Assembly: GCF_030247195.1 (NCBI RefSeq)
Contig: NC_080671.1
Coordinates: 95,119,870-95,183,869, forward strand
DNA length: 64,000 nucleotides
From: Topomyia yanbarensis
Lineage: Eukaryota > Arthropoda > Insecta > Diptera > Culicidae
Direction: 5' to 3'
A program made the position numbers and the translations under genes. The notes beneath the pieces are model-generated. The model had not been told where the DNA came from. It saw only the letters and a program-made list of their open reading frames with translations, and searched no databases. Positions 1-11,439 of the stretch are shown here, in pieces; the first letter of the stretch is position 1, and each line of letters opens with the position of its first letter.

Positions 1-840
1 TCGAGTTTTCAGTAAAGTAGAACGACAATCTAAAGGGTCCAGTCTTTCCTCTTAAAAAATACTCAACAAAAACTTTGTGGAAATTAAGCTTAGGTAAATC
101 TGGAACACAGAAGGAGCACTCCTATATTTTGATGGAATAATAGTGTTCAATATTTCTCCTCCATCGTTAAGTCGGCATCCAATTTCCGATTTACCTTTTA
201 TTTATCTGTTCGCATGAGTTTTCATTTGCATAATTAGATGCGCAAGGGTCTGTGCCTTCTGATTCGAACTCATTCGAATGCTTTCCGGTTCATCATACTC
301 CATGCACTGCCAATAAATCTATTTGTACTTCTTGAATCTCTTTGACTTCTTCCGGTTTCTTCATACACCCCATCTACTAGACATTTAACGTCTTCCCAAT
401 CGCAGCAAAGTATTATTCTAACTTGCCTTAACATTTTCAAAAAAATTTGCTCTTTAAAGTCGATTCAAAAAGCTACATAACAGTGTTAGGAGAAAAGTAT
501 TTGTACCTTGTAATCCTCGGGTCAATTCCCAATCGACAATATACATATATCAGGTTAGATCACTGTTTTAGCAATACTTCCTCGGCCTGCTGCTTGAAGC
601 TGTCCTTCAATTCAGCTTAGTGATACTAATGAAAGCGTCGCTGAGTCGGTGACCTTCTTTTAAGTAGGTATCACTTCAACATTTCATATAACAAATTTCG
701 TGCCAAATCGAACAAATGTTGGCAGCACCCGCTCAGATTTTAATGAAACTTTCCGTAAATGAGAACTATCTCACAAAAAACCACTTTGCATACTTTGTTT
801 TTCCAAAAATTATCCAGATTGTCTTTTTAAAAGGGTCAAA
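1..840. other. no gene recognised
   Basis: AT-rich anonymous sequence. No long reading frame, RNA gene or recognisable repeat was found on either strand. Confidence 0.5.
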
Positions 841-844
841 CTTT

Positions 845-1010
845 TTTACCAATTTTTTCAAATGGCTGTAGTTTAAAATGACAAATCCTACAAAAAATGT
901 TTTAGGAGTGAATTTCTCAAAATTAGTCAAATTTATGAATAAAAATATTGAAAAAATTCTTCATCGACTCCTGCACTGAAAAAAACCGATCTTGAAAATT
1001 TGAAGTCGAT
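845..1010 (+). repeat. left arm of a ~2.6 kb-spaced inverted repeat
   Basis: The segment matches the reverse complement of 3645-3825 over roughly 150 bp. Shared blocks are TCAAATGGCT, AAATCCTACAAAAAATGTTT, AATTAGTCAAATTT, GAATAAAAATATTGAAAA and CACTGAAAAAA. It is probably one end of a dispersed element; the two arms enclose a SINE and a minisatellite. Confidence 0.7.
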
Positions 1011-1163
1011 TTACAAAAAAACATCATTGATTTGGATTAAATTTTATTTCAAGATAGGCAATTAAATTTTCTTACCTACAGTCAAAAACTCAAGTTGGGC
1101 ACTTTCAAGGAAAAAAAGTTTTTTGAAAAAACTTTTCCTTGTCCAAACTGAATTTTTTCAGTG
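974..1163. mobile_element. small MITE-like element with CACTGAAAAAA ends
   Basis: The segment begins CACTGAAAAAA and ends TTTTTTCAGTG, giving short terminal inverted repeats about 190 bp apart. Inside is a further palindrome near 1108-1142 (AAGGAAAA ... TTTTCCTT). No coding capacity. Its left end is also part of the longer inverted repeat arm, so the two structures overlap. Class assignment is inference. Confidence 0.45.
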
Positions 1164-1456
1164 TATTTTTATCGAAAACTAAACCAATGAAAGTTATAAT
1201 CATCTCAGAATCCAATTTCCCAACTATAGGTTAGGAAATGCAAAAAGTATCCGTAACGAAAGTGGTATTCGTTTGGCATATTACACTGGTCATCTGTACC
1301 TTACCTGCATTAATACTCATTTTACCAAATAACAGTACAGGCCTAAAAGCAGTCTAGTAACAACAGTTGTGAAGCGTAGTTCTAGCAAAATTATCATTAT
1401 GGATCAATTGAATAAATCAAAGTTAAACAGTATCAAGTGCTGTGCAAAGATAAACT

Positions 1457-2000
1457 GACGGCGCCGGTGGTTGAGTGGTAAGCGTGACCGCCACTCATTC
1501 CAGTTGGCCTGGGTTCAATCCAGCCGAGGTCGTTGAGATTTTTCTGAGGTGAAAAAATCTGTGGTCACGTCTTCCTTCGAAAGGGAAGTAAGGCCGTTGG
1601 TCCCCGGTTCATGAAATTGGTGGATCGATATCTAGTCCAGGTAGTGAAGTTACCTCTCTGGCGTCGGTAAAGAAGAAGTATATCCAACCTCTTCTATACT
1701 CTTACTAACAAAAATATCCTCCTCCCGTGATACTTGTGGAGTGCGCAGTAGTATATACGGCCTCTAGCTAAAGCAAGTATCGGACTAACCATTCCTTCCG
1801 TTTCCTTCCGCGATCTACGTTCGAGCCTTGCCGGCGCCGGTATTGATCAAAAACACTTTAGGATTACCAGGAGTTGCACATTGAAAGATGTTTCGCTACT
1901 CCCAGGCATCTACTGATTCTCTGTGCAACTTCAGCTAGTCCCGATCGATAACGGAGTAGCAGCCAGGGGTGGTCGCACAAGCTCAAGCTCATGCTCAAGC
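1457..2000 (+). mobile_element. tRNA-derived SINE with 23-bp target duplication
   Basis: The 5' end (GGCGCCGGTGGTTGAGTGG) resembles a tRNA-derived pol III promoter A box. A B-box-like GGTTCAATCC lies about 45 bp further on. The tail is a degenerate GCTCAA repeat. A perfect 23-bp direct repeat (1434-1456 and 2001-2023) brackets it, as expected for target-primed insertion. A second copy on the minus strand (50016-50533) and fragments at 22546-22690 and 60836-61036 show a dispersed family. It resembles Feilai-type mosquito SINEs but at about 540 bp is longer. It has no coding function and depends on LINE machinery. Confidence 0.85.
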
Positions 2001-2159
2001 TCAAGTGCTGTGCAAAGATAAACAATCGGAAGTGTAATCGTAATAATTTACGTCCGGCAGTCGCCATCTTTCGCCATGGATTTCAACATGACGTAAGACA
2101 TAAATTTCGGGTACCTACTCGTCAAGACCATTCCGAAAATACCCAGTCGGTCTAGATTC

Positions 2160-3605
2160 TAGACTGTGAACTATGGACTCTGCACTCTTCACTTTGGATT
2201 CTGGACACCGGGTTCTAGCCTCGATATTTTGTGTTATGGACTCTGGACTCTGAACCATTGGCTCTGGTATCTAACGTCTTGATCCTTCACTCTGGAGTTC
2301 GAACTCTAAACTCTGGACTCTGAACCATTGGCTCTGGTATCTAACGTCTTGATCCTTCACTCTGGAGTTCGAACTCTAAACTCTGGAATCTGAACTTTAG
2401 GCTCTGTACTCGGGTCTCTGGATTCTGGATTGTGGGCTTTCTCCTTGGGACTTTGGAATCTGGACTCTGGGCTCTGAACTCGGTACACTGGGCTCAGTAT
2501 TTTAGGTTGAGGACTCTGGTCTCTGGACTCTGAACTCTGGTCTCAGGATTTTCGTCTGTGAACTCTGAACTCTAGATTCTGGACTGTGAACTCTGGATAC
2601 TGCACTTTTCACGCTGGGTTCTGGACTCTGGTCTCTCGCCTCGAGATTCTATGTTATGGACTCTGGATTCTAGCTCTGTGCTCCGGAGTCTGAACTCATG
2701 CCTCAGTATTTTAGGTTAAGCACTTCGGGCTCTGGATTCTGGTCTCAGAGCTCTGGACTCTGGCCAAAGTAATTCGGGTTGAGGACTGCGGGCACTGCGC
2801 TCTGAACTCTGGATTCTGCATTCTTAACTCTGTATTCTGAGCTCTCGCCTCGAGATTCTGTGCGATGGATTCTGGACTGTTGACTGTGGTGTCTGAGCTA
2901 TGGGCTCTGGGTCTTGATTCTGGATTTTCGACTCTGAACTGTGGATGGTGGGCTCTAAACCCTGGACTATGCATTCTGCACTCGTGACTCTGAATTCTGG
3001 ACTTCGGACTCTGGGCTCTCTCCTCGGGACTCTGGGTTCTGGTCGCTGGGCAATGGAATCTAAACTCTGGATTATCGAATCTGAGCTCTGGAATCTGGAT
3101 TCTGAGCTCTAGAATCTGGATTCTGAGCTCTGGAATCCGGACTCTAAACTCTGCTCTCACTTTTTTGGGTTAGGGCCTCTGGACTTTGGGCGCTGGGCGC
3201 TGGTCTCTGGATTATGTTCTGAGGACTCTGGGCTCAGTAGTTTGGAATAAAAACTCTAGACTATGGTTTCTGGTCTCTGGGCTCTTGCATCTAGGTTTTG
3301 GACTCTGAGCTCTGGCATCTGAACTCTGAAATCTGGTCTATGAACTCTGCACTCGGAACTCTGGGTTCTGGACTCTGAGGTCTGTCTTCGGAACTCTGGG
3401 TTCTGATCGCTACGCTATGGACTCTGGAATCTGTATTCTCAACACTGAACTCTGGATTCTGGACACTCCCCTCAATATTTTTGGTTAAGGACTCGCGACT
3501 CTGTATTCTGGTCTCTCTCCTTGGGGCTCTGGATTCTGGTCTAGGGAATTTGGAGTCTAGGTGCTCTCCTCGGGATTCTGGTCTCTGGGCTATGGACACT
3601 GAATA
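2160..3605. repeat. 7-bp GACTCTG minisatellite
   Basis: About 1.45 kb of degenerate GACTCTG / GATTCTG / GGCTCTG units. Because 7 is not a multiple of 3, the minus strand reads as a heptad-periodic peptide (consensus near R-x-Q-S-P-E-x) in long open stretches at 2711-3160 and 3291-3623. These frames are a by-product of the repeat, not genes. A ~70-bp block around 2236-2390 is itself duplicated in tandem. Confidence 0.9.
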
Positions 3606-3644
3606 AAAATACATGAGGTACATAGCCCAATTATTTTTATAAGG

Positions 3645-3825
3645 GGTTTCTTTGAAAAATTTTTAAGATCGATTTTTTTCAGTGTAGGAGCCGATGAAGA
3701 TTTTGTTTTCAATATTTTTATTCAAAAATTTGACTAATTTTATAAAAATCACTGCTACAAACATTTTTTGTAGGATTTATCATTTTTAGAGTATAGCCAT
3801 TTGAAAAAAAACTTTACGAATAGCA
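3645..3825 (-). repeat. right arm of the inverted repeat (partner of 845-1010)
   Basis: Reverse complement matches 845-1010 block by block, including the TTTTTTCAGTGTA terminus. From 3826 to 4200 I see no feature. Confidence 0.7.
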
Positions 3826-4204
3826 CCGTCCTTCGCAGCGTAACGCAAGATACATGTTTTCTCCTGACTGTATTGAAGAAAGGTGAGCGAATTTCACTTA
3901 AAAATATAAGATTTTTCGGTTTATGAAACAGTTTTCCGAAATTTAAACTTCTATCTATTTTTTCGGTTCTTCGAGTATAAATCTAAGTTTTAAAAATATT
4001 ATTGAAGTTCCTTTTTCAAATAATTTTATCAGGAGTAATCATGTTCGCCGTGGTGTTTCTCGACGTGTAAATGGCGGGGCGTAGTGTTCGACACGCGGGA
4101 CCGTTGACTCACTGCTCCGACCGCCATGTTCAATTATCGTATTTTTTTTAAATTCCTTTGTGGTGATCACGATATTTAAGAGCGACCACTTTAAAAAATT
4201 TTAT

Positions 4205-4400
4205 CACTAATCCCTTCGACTTTTTTATTGTGATCTTTGTTCCCCTTCGACGTTTTCTCCGTTCGAGCTTTTGTCCTTTTCGACCTTTTGTCCTTTCGAC
4301 CTATCGACCTTTCGACCCTTTGTCCTTTCGACCTTTCATCCTCTTCGACCTGCTGTCTTTCGACCTTTTGTACCTTTGACTTTTTGTACCGAAACCTTTT
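4205..4400. repeat. degenerate TTTCGACC-rich simple repeat
   Basis: Repeated TTTCGACC / TTTGTCC blocks. The open frame on the minus strand is lysine/arginine-rich low complexity and is not taken as a gene. Confidence 0.6.
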
Positions 4401-4715
4401 CACTTTCACTTAAATTTTTTTCGACCTTTTATTGTGCTATGTATTAAAGCAAGATTCTCATTCAAAATTTTCAAAAATTTGTTTTTTTTTGCATTTTTTG
4501 AAAGACATAAGTGTCTACTATATTGTATAAGAGGGGTTTTTGGATCCACGCATCTAAGAAGTTTCTACAGGCCACTGTTCGAGGTGGCGTCCAGGCCACC
4601 ATTGGCTCGCTCGGTTCGAAACGCGCGCCTCAGGAAGAAACCTTTTCATGGCATTTGCACGTTCCCAGAATTCTTCGCGTTGCACAGTACATGTGTACAA
4701 GTCTCGAGCAGAGGT

Positions 4716-4960
4716 TCCATAATGAAATCTGAGTTACGATAAATCTTTTTACCATCTGTGATAACCAAGACCGAAAAAAATCCCTGTTAAATTTCCAAAA
4801 AACCTGTAAAAAACACAAAATTTCTAAAAATTTGTGGAAATCCGTGATATTTTCATGAAAACACCAAAAATTTGTCATCTGTAAAGAAGAATCTGTGATG
4901 AAAGACTCTGAAAAAAAAAAATCGGAGACGTTACAGAAAAATCTGACAATATGATAACCC
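4716..4960 (+). repeat. dispersed AATCTGTGA-type repeat, copy 1
   Basis: Shares TTTTTACCATCTGT, AAATTTCCAAAAAA, TGAAATTTTCATCAAAA-like blocks and an ATATGATAACCC end with copies at 24212-24356 and 43886-44158. Internally built from short AATCTGTGA-like units. No coding capacity. Confidence 0.7.
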
Positions 4961-5985
4961 GAGAATGTATTTGACAGGTTAATCTGTAGAGGGCACCACT
5001 GCTAACGCGGCTGAACTGAATCTGCTTGTAGCGTACATGACTAGTTAGTATTCCGGTGAAAAACGAAAAATTTTGCTCGAAATTGTTAAATTCACATTTT
5101 CGTCCGCCATATTGGAATCGCCATTTTGATAATTCTATTTTGATACATATTAACGCAAATTCGTGATTACTACTCTCAAAATTTTTTTTCTCTCGATTTT
5201 GGCTGCAATACCACTTATTTTTTTAGTGGGGTCCGCCATATTACATCGACCAATTTGAATTTCGAAAGACCGACTTCAGATTCGGTATCAACGATGTCCA
5301 AAACCAATATTTTCATGTAATTGTTACAAAATTTTGACCTACTACCACTAATAATTCATCGAAAGTGTTTTCAAAACTTCAAACAAATTCTCTGTATTCA
5401 CTATTTTCAGTGAAGTCATAAAGTGGAAAAGGGCTACGTCAGATTTGAGTTTTTTAGTCGTTTTTAGGTCATTCCACCAACAAATTTAGTTTACTTTAGA
5501 GCCTTATTATTAATTTTGTGTTTTTGATCGATCCTGAGGCTGCAGGCTGTACTCAGTTTTGGAATTCCACCCGCACCTAACCTTAGACAGAACGTGACCA
5601 CGTGTTTTTTCGTCTTAAAAAAATTGTAAATGACGACGAAAATATAAGCTTTTAGAATCCTAAAACTTTTTCCTTTTATGTCTTATCATTGGCTCATAAA
5701 AAATACCAAATTTTGCTTAATTTTTGGTCATTTGAATGAGAACATCCTCTTAAAAATAAGTTGGACAATATTGATTCCCAAATTAATAAGAACTTTAAAT
5801 CTCTGCATATTTAAAAAAGCATTTTTAGAGAATTTCAAACGGGTTGAAAAAAAACTTCCACAAAATGCACATTACATCAATTGCTTTCGATTTATGAATA
5901 AAAAAGTACAGTGCATAGTTTGGAATTCAAAAGTTTATGTTGTGCATTTGTGGTGGGTGAACGGAGAACAGTGAGTCTAGAGTTA
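4961..5985. other. no gene recognised
   Basis: AT-rich sequence. A CGCCATATT motif occurs around 5105 and 5230. The 98-codon frame at 5678-5974 resembles nothing I recognise and has composition like its surroundings. Confidence 0.4.
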
Positions 5986-6003
5986 TGTACGGTGTGCAAA
6001 TTA

Positions 6004-6290
6004 GGCTCGATGGCGGACCCTAGACAAGTTTATCTCGAATCATAAAAATTTGGAACAACATCAAATGTTGTTTAGAAACTCCTATTCGACAGTTTGCAAG
6101 ACGCTACCCGCGTTACGGCTTGATAGTATAATACTACTATACACTCACAAATTGCTTTTATCATAGCACGGAAAATTATTGTTCTAGTTCTAGATCAAGT
6201 GTTGGAAAAGATAAAAGCATTAAACAACCACAGAGAGCACTCGTAAGAATGAAGGCAAGATGAATGGAATAAAAGACAATATAGAGGCAA
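6004..6290 (+). repeat. direct repeat flanking LINE relic, unit 1
   Basis: Starts AGGCTCGATGG and carries TTTGGAACAACA and ACCCGCGTTACGGCTTGATA. Diverged copy at 7384-7665 in the same orientation. Probably the 5' untranslated region of an R1-like LINE present twice. Confidence 0.6.
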
Positions 6291-6299
6291 TAATAACGC

Positions 6300-7320
6300 C
6301 ACTATGAGTCTATCCCGCCTTGTGCAGGAAGGAAAAGCCTCCACAGCTTTTGTTCAAGAACCGTATTTCCATAAAGGAACTTCTATGTTGGAACGCTTTT
6401 TAACCCCCTCTTCGTAGCTCTCTACGAAAATGGCATGAAAAATCCACATGAAATACCTCGTGCATGTACACTTGCTATTGACGCATGTCTTATATCCGAC
6501 CTCACAACTCGCGATATTTGTACTATCACGGTCAGTATGACTGTTGATAACATAACGTCTATTATTTGGAATATGTGCCGCATAATGAACCATCACCTTC
6601 TGAAGATTTCAAAAGTATCATACTGTGGCAGAAACGGGTTTGCCCTCATAATCAGCGGTGATGCAAATTCCACCCACATAATTTGCGGGAGCTCAGGTGT
6701 CAATTTTAGAAGTACCGAATAGATAGAATACTTAAGTAGTACAAATCTGCACATACTTATTGTAGGGAATCGTGTAACATTTGCACGATCCGGCAGAGAA
6801 GAAGTGTTAGACGTAACTCTCTGCTCAGACGGTATTACGCATGAATTGGCAAACTACTCGTATTTGTACCAAATGGAAATTGCAAACTCAATCGTCACAT
6901 GACTTATATTCAGCGTGCTGAGTATTACTCATGTGATCCTTGTGAATACGAATATGGAACTTTATATCATTTGATATTTCACTGCCGCAAAATGCGTAGA
7001 TGAACTTATGTACAGTGAGCTGACCTTGAGTTTCAGCTATGCTATTGTTCCTAACCCAGTGGTAAAGAGCTATAGTTTAAGCCGTATTCGAATGACAATA
7101 TTTCCTCGGATATGTGGTCCTTTTTTATCACAAAATACCCTTGGGGGTGTTGATAAATATGTTTATCGAAAAGTATCTTTTATTCCCCTGAGAGTGAAAA
7201 ATATTTCAGTATTGTATACGTTATCTGTGTTGTTATTTTCCATATCCCTAACCTTACCACTTCCCCAATCCTTACCATCGGGAAAATGATGAAAAAACAA
7301 ATCATGGCAAGGCACAAATC
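6300..7320 (+). pseudogene. R1-like non-LTR retrotransposon relic (endonuclease and C-terminal pieces)
   Basis: Broken frames translate to an APE-type endonuclease N-terminus: VQEPYFHKGTS near 6350, then an ENGMKNPHEIPRACTLAID-like stretch, and SGDANSTHIICGSS near 6650 (the GDxNxHxxxWG region with substitutions). Next comes a TFARSGREEVLDVTLCSD-like stretch near 6780-6835. After a deletion that removes reverse transcriptase, a C-terminal cysteine motif follows (YYSCDPCEYEYGTLYHLIFHC, with CxxC...HxxxxC spacing) near 6920-6990. The 3' end carries ATCATGGCAAGGCAC, shared with the related relic ending at 47768. Not functional. The clade call (R1/LOA group) rests on remembered protein style. Confidence 0.7.
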
Positions 7321-7383
7321 TACGATCAACACGGGGAACGTGCCATTTGAGCCAATCGCTACTGATATGTAACGATATCCAGG

Positions 7384-7665
7384 CTAGACTCGATGGTGAA
7401 ACCAAGACATGTTGTCTCGAATTATATACATTTGGAACAACAACAGATGTGGGTTCTAAACTGCTCTCAACTTGTATTGGACAGTCTTCACGATGCCACC
7501 CGCGTTACGGCTTGATAGTACAGTACTGCAAAAAATACGTACTAATTGCTCTTTTATTAATACGGAAAGCTATTGGAGAAGCTCTTCATCAATTGTTTGA
7601 GGAAACAAAATCATCAAACAGAAGGACGACAAGATATACGAAATAAAAGACAAGATATAAGTAAC
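7384..7665 (+). repeat. direct repeat flanking LINE relic, unit 2
   Basis: Diverged copy of 6004-6290: TAGACTCGATGG, ATACATTTGGAACAACA, ACCCGCGTTACGGCTTGATAGTA, and an AATAAAAGACAA end. The 300 bases that follow hold no recognisable feature. Confidence 0.6.
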
Positions 7666-7949
7666 AATAAAAATGATGAACAATCTGTTGGTGTCGTTTT
7701 TTTACCTTCTGTATGATGTTTAAATCCATTTGATGCAAATATTATATAAATGCGGGCCTGGTTTGTGCAACGATGGCTTCGGAACACGGTTTGCCCTGCA
7801 TACGAAATGGGTAATCGGAATTCCATTGCGGTAACACCTACCCAAACCTTGGAACTAAGTTATTTGCATGGATAAATACATGGAAACATCTTTTTTTCTG
7901 TAAACCGCTGCCAGCCAGTGGGAGTTGGTATGGTTCACACACAAAGTGC

Positions 7950-8140
7950 AAAGTTTGCAATTTAAAGTTATTTGCTAAATTAGTGAAATTTCTGAATTTC
8001 ACGTATTTCAGTGAATTTTTAAATTTTAGCGAGCTTGATAAAAATTCTTCTAAAAGTTGTGGCCCCAGGGCCGCCGAGAGGGGGGGGGACCAGAGTGTTT
8101 CCCCCCGGGCCCGGAGTTTTGAAGGGGGCCCGGATTTTTA
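7950..8140 (+). repeat. dispersed repeat unit followed by GC-rich patch
   Basis: The AT-rich half (GTTATTTGCTAAAT ... GTATTTCAGTGA ... AAATTCTTCTA) matches units at 11505-11830. It runs into GGCCCCAGGGCCGCCGAGAG, a run of nine G, and GGGCCCGG motifs. A similar GC-rich patch lies inverted at 11440-11505 next to the same repeat. This is unlike the surrounding base composition, so it is probably the end of a dispersed element. Confidence 0.55.
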
Positions 8141-8317
8141 ACAGAAACAAAAATGTTGACAAATACTTTTTCGACAAAAATTTATTTGAGAGTGCAATTA
8201 TAAATTCAATATCTTGTGTATGAGGTAACTGGAATAACGAAAATTTCAAACTACTGCATATTTGATATCAACTTATTTTATACCAACCTAATTCTCGCAT
8301 CGAAACAAGATCAGACT

Positions 8318-8486
8318 CGAGCGGGCATAGCGGAATTTGTCCATAGAATGTCATGTACGCAGCTCACCTGGGTTCGAATCCCAACCCCGCACATACGAAT
8401 AGAGATTTTTTATATGAAAATTCTTAAACTGAATGAAGAAGCGAATGACCTTAAGGTTGAAATGTCTATAATCGAAACAAAAATAT
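8318..8486 (+). mobile_element. second SINE family, 9-bp target duplication
   Basis: A tRNA-like head with a strong B box (GGGTTCGAATCCCAACCCCGC near 8370) is followed by AGAGATTTTTTATATG and an A-rich tail. GATCAGACT flanks it perfectly at 8309-8317 and 8487-8495. A diverged second copy lies at 44245-44372, sharing the B box, the AGAGATTTTT block and a GCGAAA-A-rich tail. Non-coding; mobility depends on LINE proteins. Confidence 0.8.
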
Positions 8487-8499
8487 GATCAGACTTGTA

Positions 8500-9600
8500 A
8501 GGGTTAAACAATTGAATGGTTTGATTAGAAGTCATGTTGTTGTCTTCAAATGTCGCCAATATGAAATCGATTTTTTTTATTTATTGAATTTCCAATCTTC
8601 GAAAGCGCAGGATTAGTATCGAAAATAATTATTGAAGGAAAAAAATTACTTGTTAAGGAGGGCCCCTCTTGGCGTTGACAAATATTATTTTAAAAGTGTC
8701 ATTTGGGTTTACTTTACCCCATTGAACCATTGCTTCAATGGATCAATGATTCTCGAAAGAAACTGAAGTGTGATTTCACACCTCGTGTTTGTTTACTGAG
8801 GAGCAGAGCAAAGTTCGCTCGAGTTATCCTTCACAGCGAGAGTGGCTGGTGCTTTTAGATTCTTTGTGAATATCAGAGGAAGCGAGGTACTACACCCAAC
8901 TAAATCAACAAAACTGTTCACAAATGCAACTAAATGTGAACCGCACAGAAAAGTGAAGTGCTTTACCAAAACATTACACTCTACGGTAAATGTGAAGAAA
9001 ATAAGATATTTTTCCTTCTACTGCTACGAGCTACATAAGAAAAAAAAGAGTTCATTTTTAATTGTTTTTAAACGTTTTATACAATGAAAAGCAGCTGGAA
9101 GCGCTTCAAAATTCTGTCGAGTGATCACTTTAATTCGAAATCCTAATTGATTTCAACGCATACCCATGTGTCTCTTGAACTCTATCCCCTGCCAGGTAAA
9201 ACTCTGCTGATCAAAGTACCACTAGAGGCGGTAACCCTACCTCTATTTGAGAGCTCAATTGGTCAAATGAGTCATCAAAAACTCTTGATATACCAAAAGA
9301 ATTCGAAATTTATCCATAAATTTAAATTTAAAATTAAATATTTTTGGTTTGCCGTTCATTGTTACAAAATCCATAAAAAATCATTCAGGTACGAGATGAT
9401 ATCGAAACATTTTTGTCAAGGGCTCGTACTAAATGACGTAGCTTTTTTCTGAGATTTTCGACTACCAATTCTCCTTGCAAAGAGGCCAGGGATGGAAAAA
9501 AACACGTTTTACATTTTTTTTCAAATACGGCCTTTTATCAACATTTTCATTATAACAGCAAATTGCGTACACAACAAGCCCCTTTCATGACGAGTATATA
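8500..9600. other. no gene recognised
   Basis: Contains two short open frames (8842-9087 and 9147-9452) with lysine/phenylalanine-rich composition typical of AT-rich non-coding DNA. Nothing else supported. Confidence 0.4.
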
Positions 9601-11225
9601 GCGTTATTTTTTTTTTTAATTTTATATATCATGGAGCATGAAGAGAAGTTGTTTCTCATTTTTTCCTTTTTTTTTATTCCCACATGGATTTTTTTTATTT
9701 TGATAAAATTTCATTGATTTATTTTTTCAAGTTGTGGATTGTATTTGTATTTCTACTATTTTAAGATTCTGCCTTTTTTATCTATTTCCATACTTTTATT
9801 TTATCCATCTTTTTATGTTCCTTACTTTTGCATTTTTTATTGCTATCATTATCACTTACTTTAATTTATAGTTTTTTCTCTGTTATTTCATTTTATTCGA
9901 AATTTTTCGAGAAAATTCTGCTTTCTTTATTTTATTTTTCTTATTGTTTATTGTTGACTGATTCATTTGTTTCTTTTGTCATTCCATCTAATTTTTAGAA
10001 TTTGTCTATTTACTAAATTTATTCTTTTCATAGACTTTCTATTTCCTTTTTTTCATATTTTTTTTGCATTTCCAAAAGCAATTTCGATTATTCAAATTCT
10101 TTCCAATTTGTCTTATTGTTTAATTTTTTAACTTTCTCTTGTTTTCTTCCTTATTTTCTAGTTTTTAGCTTTCCGTTTTTCGTAGATTTATTTTCCCCAT
10201 TTTGCATCTAATATAATTTTATTTATTTTTATACCTTTTTTCTTAAGATTTAATTCGTTATTGTTATTTCATGATTTTTTCCATTTAACCTATTTTGAAA
10301 GTACTTTTTCTGCTGACCATTTACCTATACATTTACATAGATTTTTTTATTTTCCTAAAAAAACATTTAATCTATCTTTTTTGACATTATGCGCACTTTT
10401 TTTTATTTTACTTTAGTTCGTTGTTTGAATTTATTTCAAATTTCATTTCTAGTTTTTTTTCTATTCTGTAAATGATTTAATCCATTTTATTGGTGTTAAT
10501 TTCTCCATTTTTTGTGTTTCTATAATATACCATGTTGGATTTTTTCAACTATTTTTTGTTTTCCATTTTGTCTGTTTGCTCCGTTTTTGTTCAATACTTC
10601 CGATTTGCTTAATTTTTTCGTCTTTTCATCATTCAAATTTTCCAATTTTTCAAAATTTTCCGGTTCGTCCATTTTTTTTAATTTCTCTGTGGTTATTTTA
10701 TTCTTGTCTTTTATATATACTCCTTTAATTTTATGCATTCCTAACGTTTTATTTACTTTTTCTATTGTTTTAAATATGTCTTGTTTTTAATGTTCAATAA
10801 GTTTTGCTATTCTTGATTTATCGAGTTTTCAGTTTTATGCATTTTTTATTAATGTTTGTATTCTTTTTAGCAGTTTTTTTTTCATTTTAATTGATTTTTA
10901 AAAACAAATTCCTACTTTCCTATCGATTTTTCATTATTTTCACCATTTGTTTAATAATGTTCGACTTCTTTAATCTTCGCAATATGTTTTCTTTTATCAA
11001 TTTTTAATAGGTTTTGTTTTGGTTTTTCTCGATTGAACATTTTTTGACAATTGACATTAGTTTGTTTATTTGGTTGATTTTGTTGCTCTTCTGTACATTC
11101 TTTTAATGTTTAGTTTTCCTATTGTTTTTTTATCTTTTGCCGTTGATCGCCGTTTAGATATTTTTAATTTTTGTCATTACTACATTTTTAATCTTTCCAT
11201 TTCCCTACTTTTATAAATACTATTG
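9600..11225. repeat. T-rich strand-asymmetric low-complexity tract
   Basis: About 1.6 kb where the plus strand is dominated by T with short TTTATT, TTTTC and TTCATT words. No internal period was found by eye. Open frames at 10512-10790 (plus) and 10520-10738 (minus) are composition artefacts. The A-rich tract at 54500-58780 has the same texture on the other strand. Confidence 0.7.
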
Positions 11226-11439
11226 GAAAAAATGGCGCTTTTCAAAGTCACCAAAACTATCGAAGAGGTATTAAAAAACTCCCAAGGTACAAAAAAACTC
11301 TACGTTTTTTTCCTTCATTGGCACTACAAACAACTAGAGAGAAAAACTGGTACATAAATATAAAATTTCAGTGTACTATACCTAATATCAGTGAACTCCA
11401 ATGGATATCAAACATTAACTTTTTTGTACTCAGGCTATA

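Noticed and set aside
1461..1530. Possible tRNA gene (A and B boxes)
   Set aside because: The sequence does not fold as a full tRNA, continues into a ~540-bp body with target duplication, and recurs elsewhere; it is a SINE.
8365..8395. Possible tRNA T-arm GGGTTCGAATCCC
   Set aside because: It lies inside a 169-bp element with 9-bp target duplication; no acceptor stem closes.
10512..10790. Phe/Ser-rich frame with apparent membrane character
   Set aside because: Lies in the T-rich low-complexity tract; no conserved pattern.
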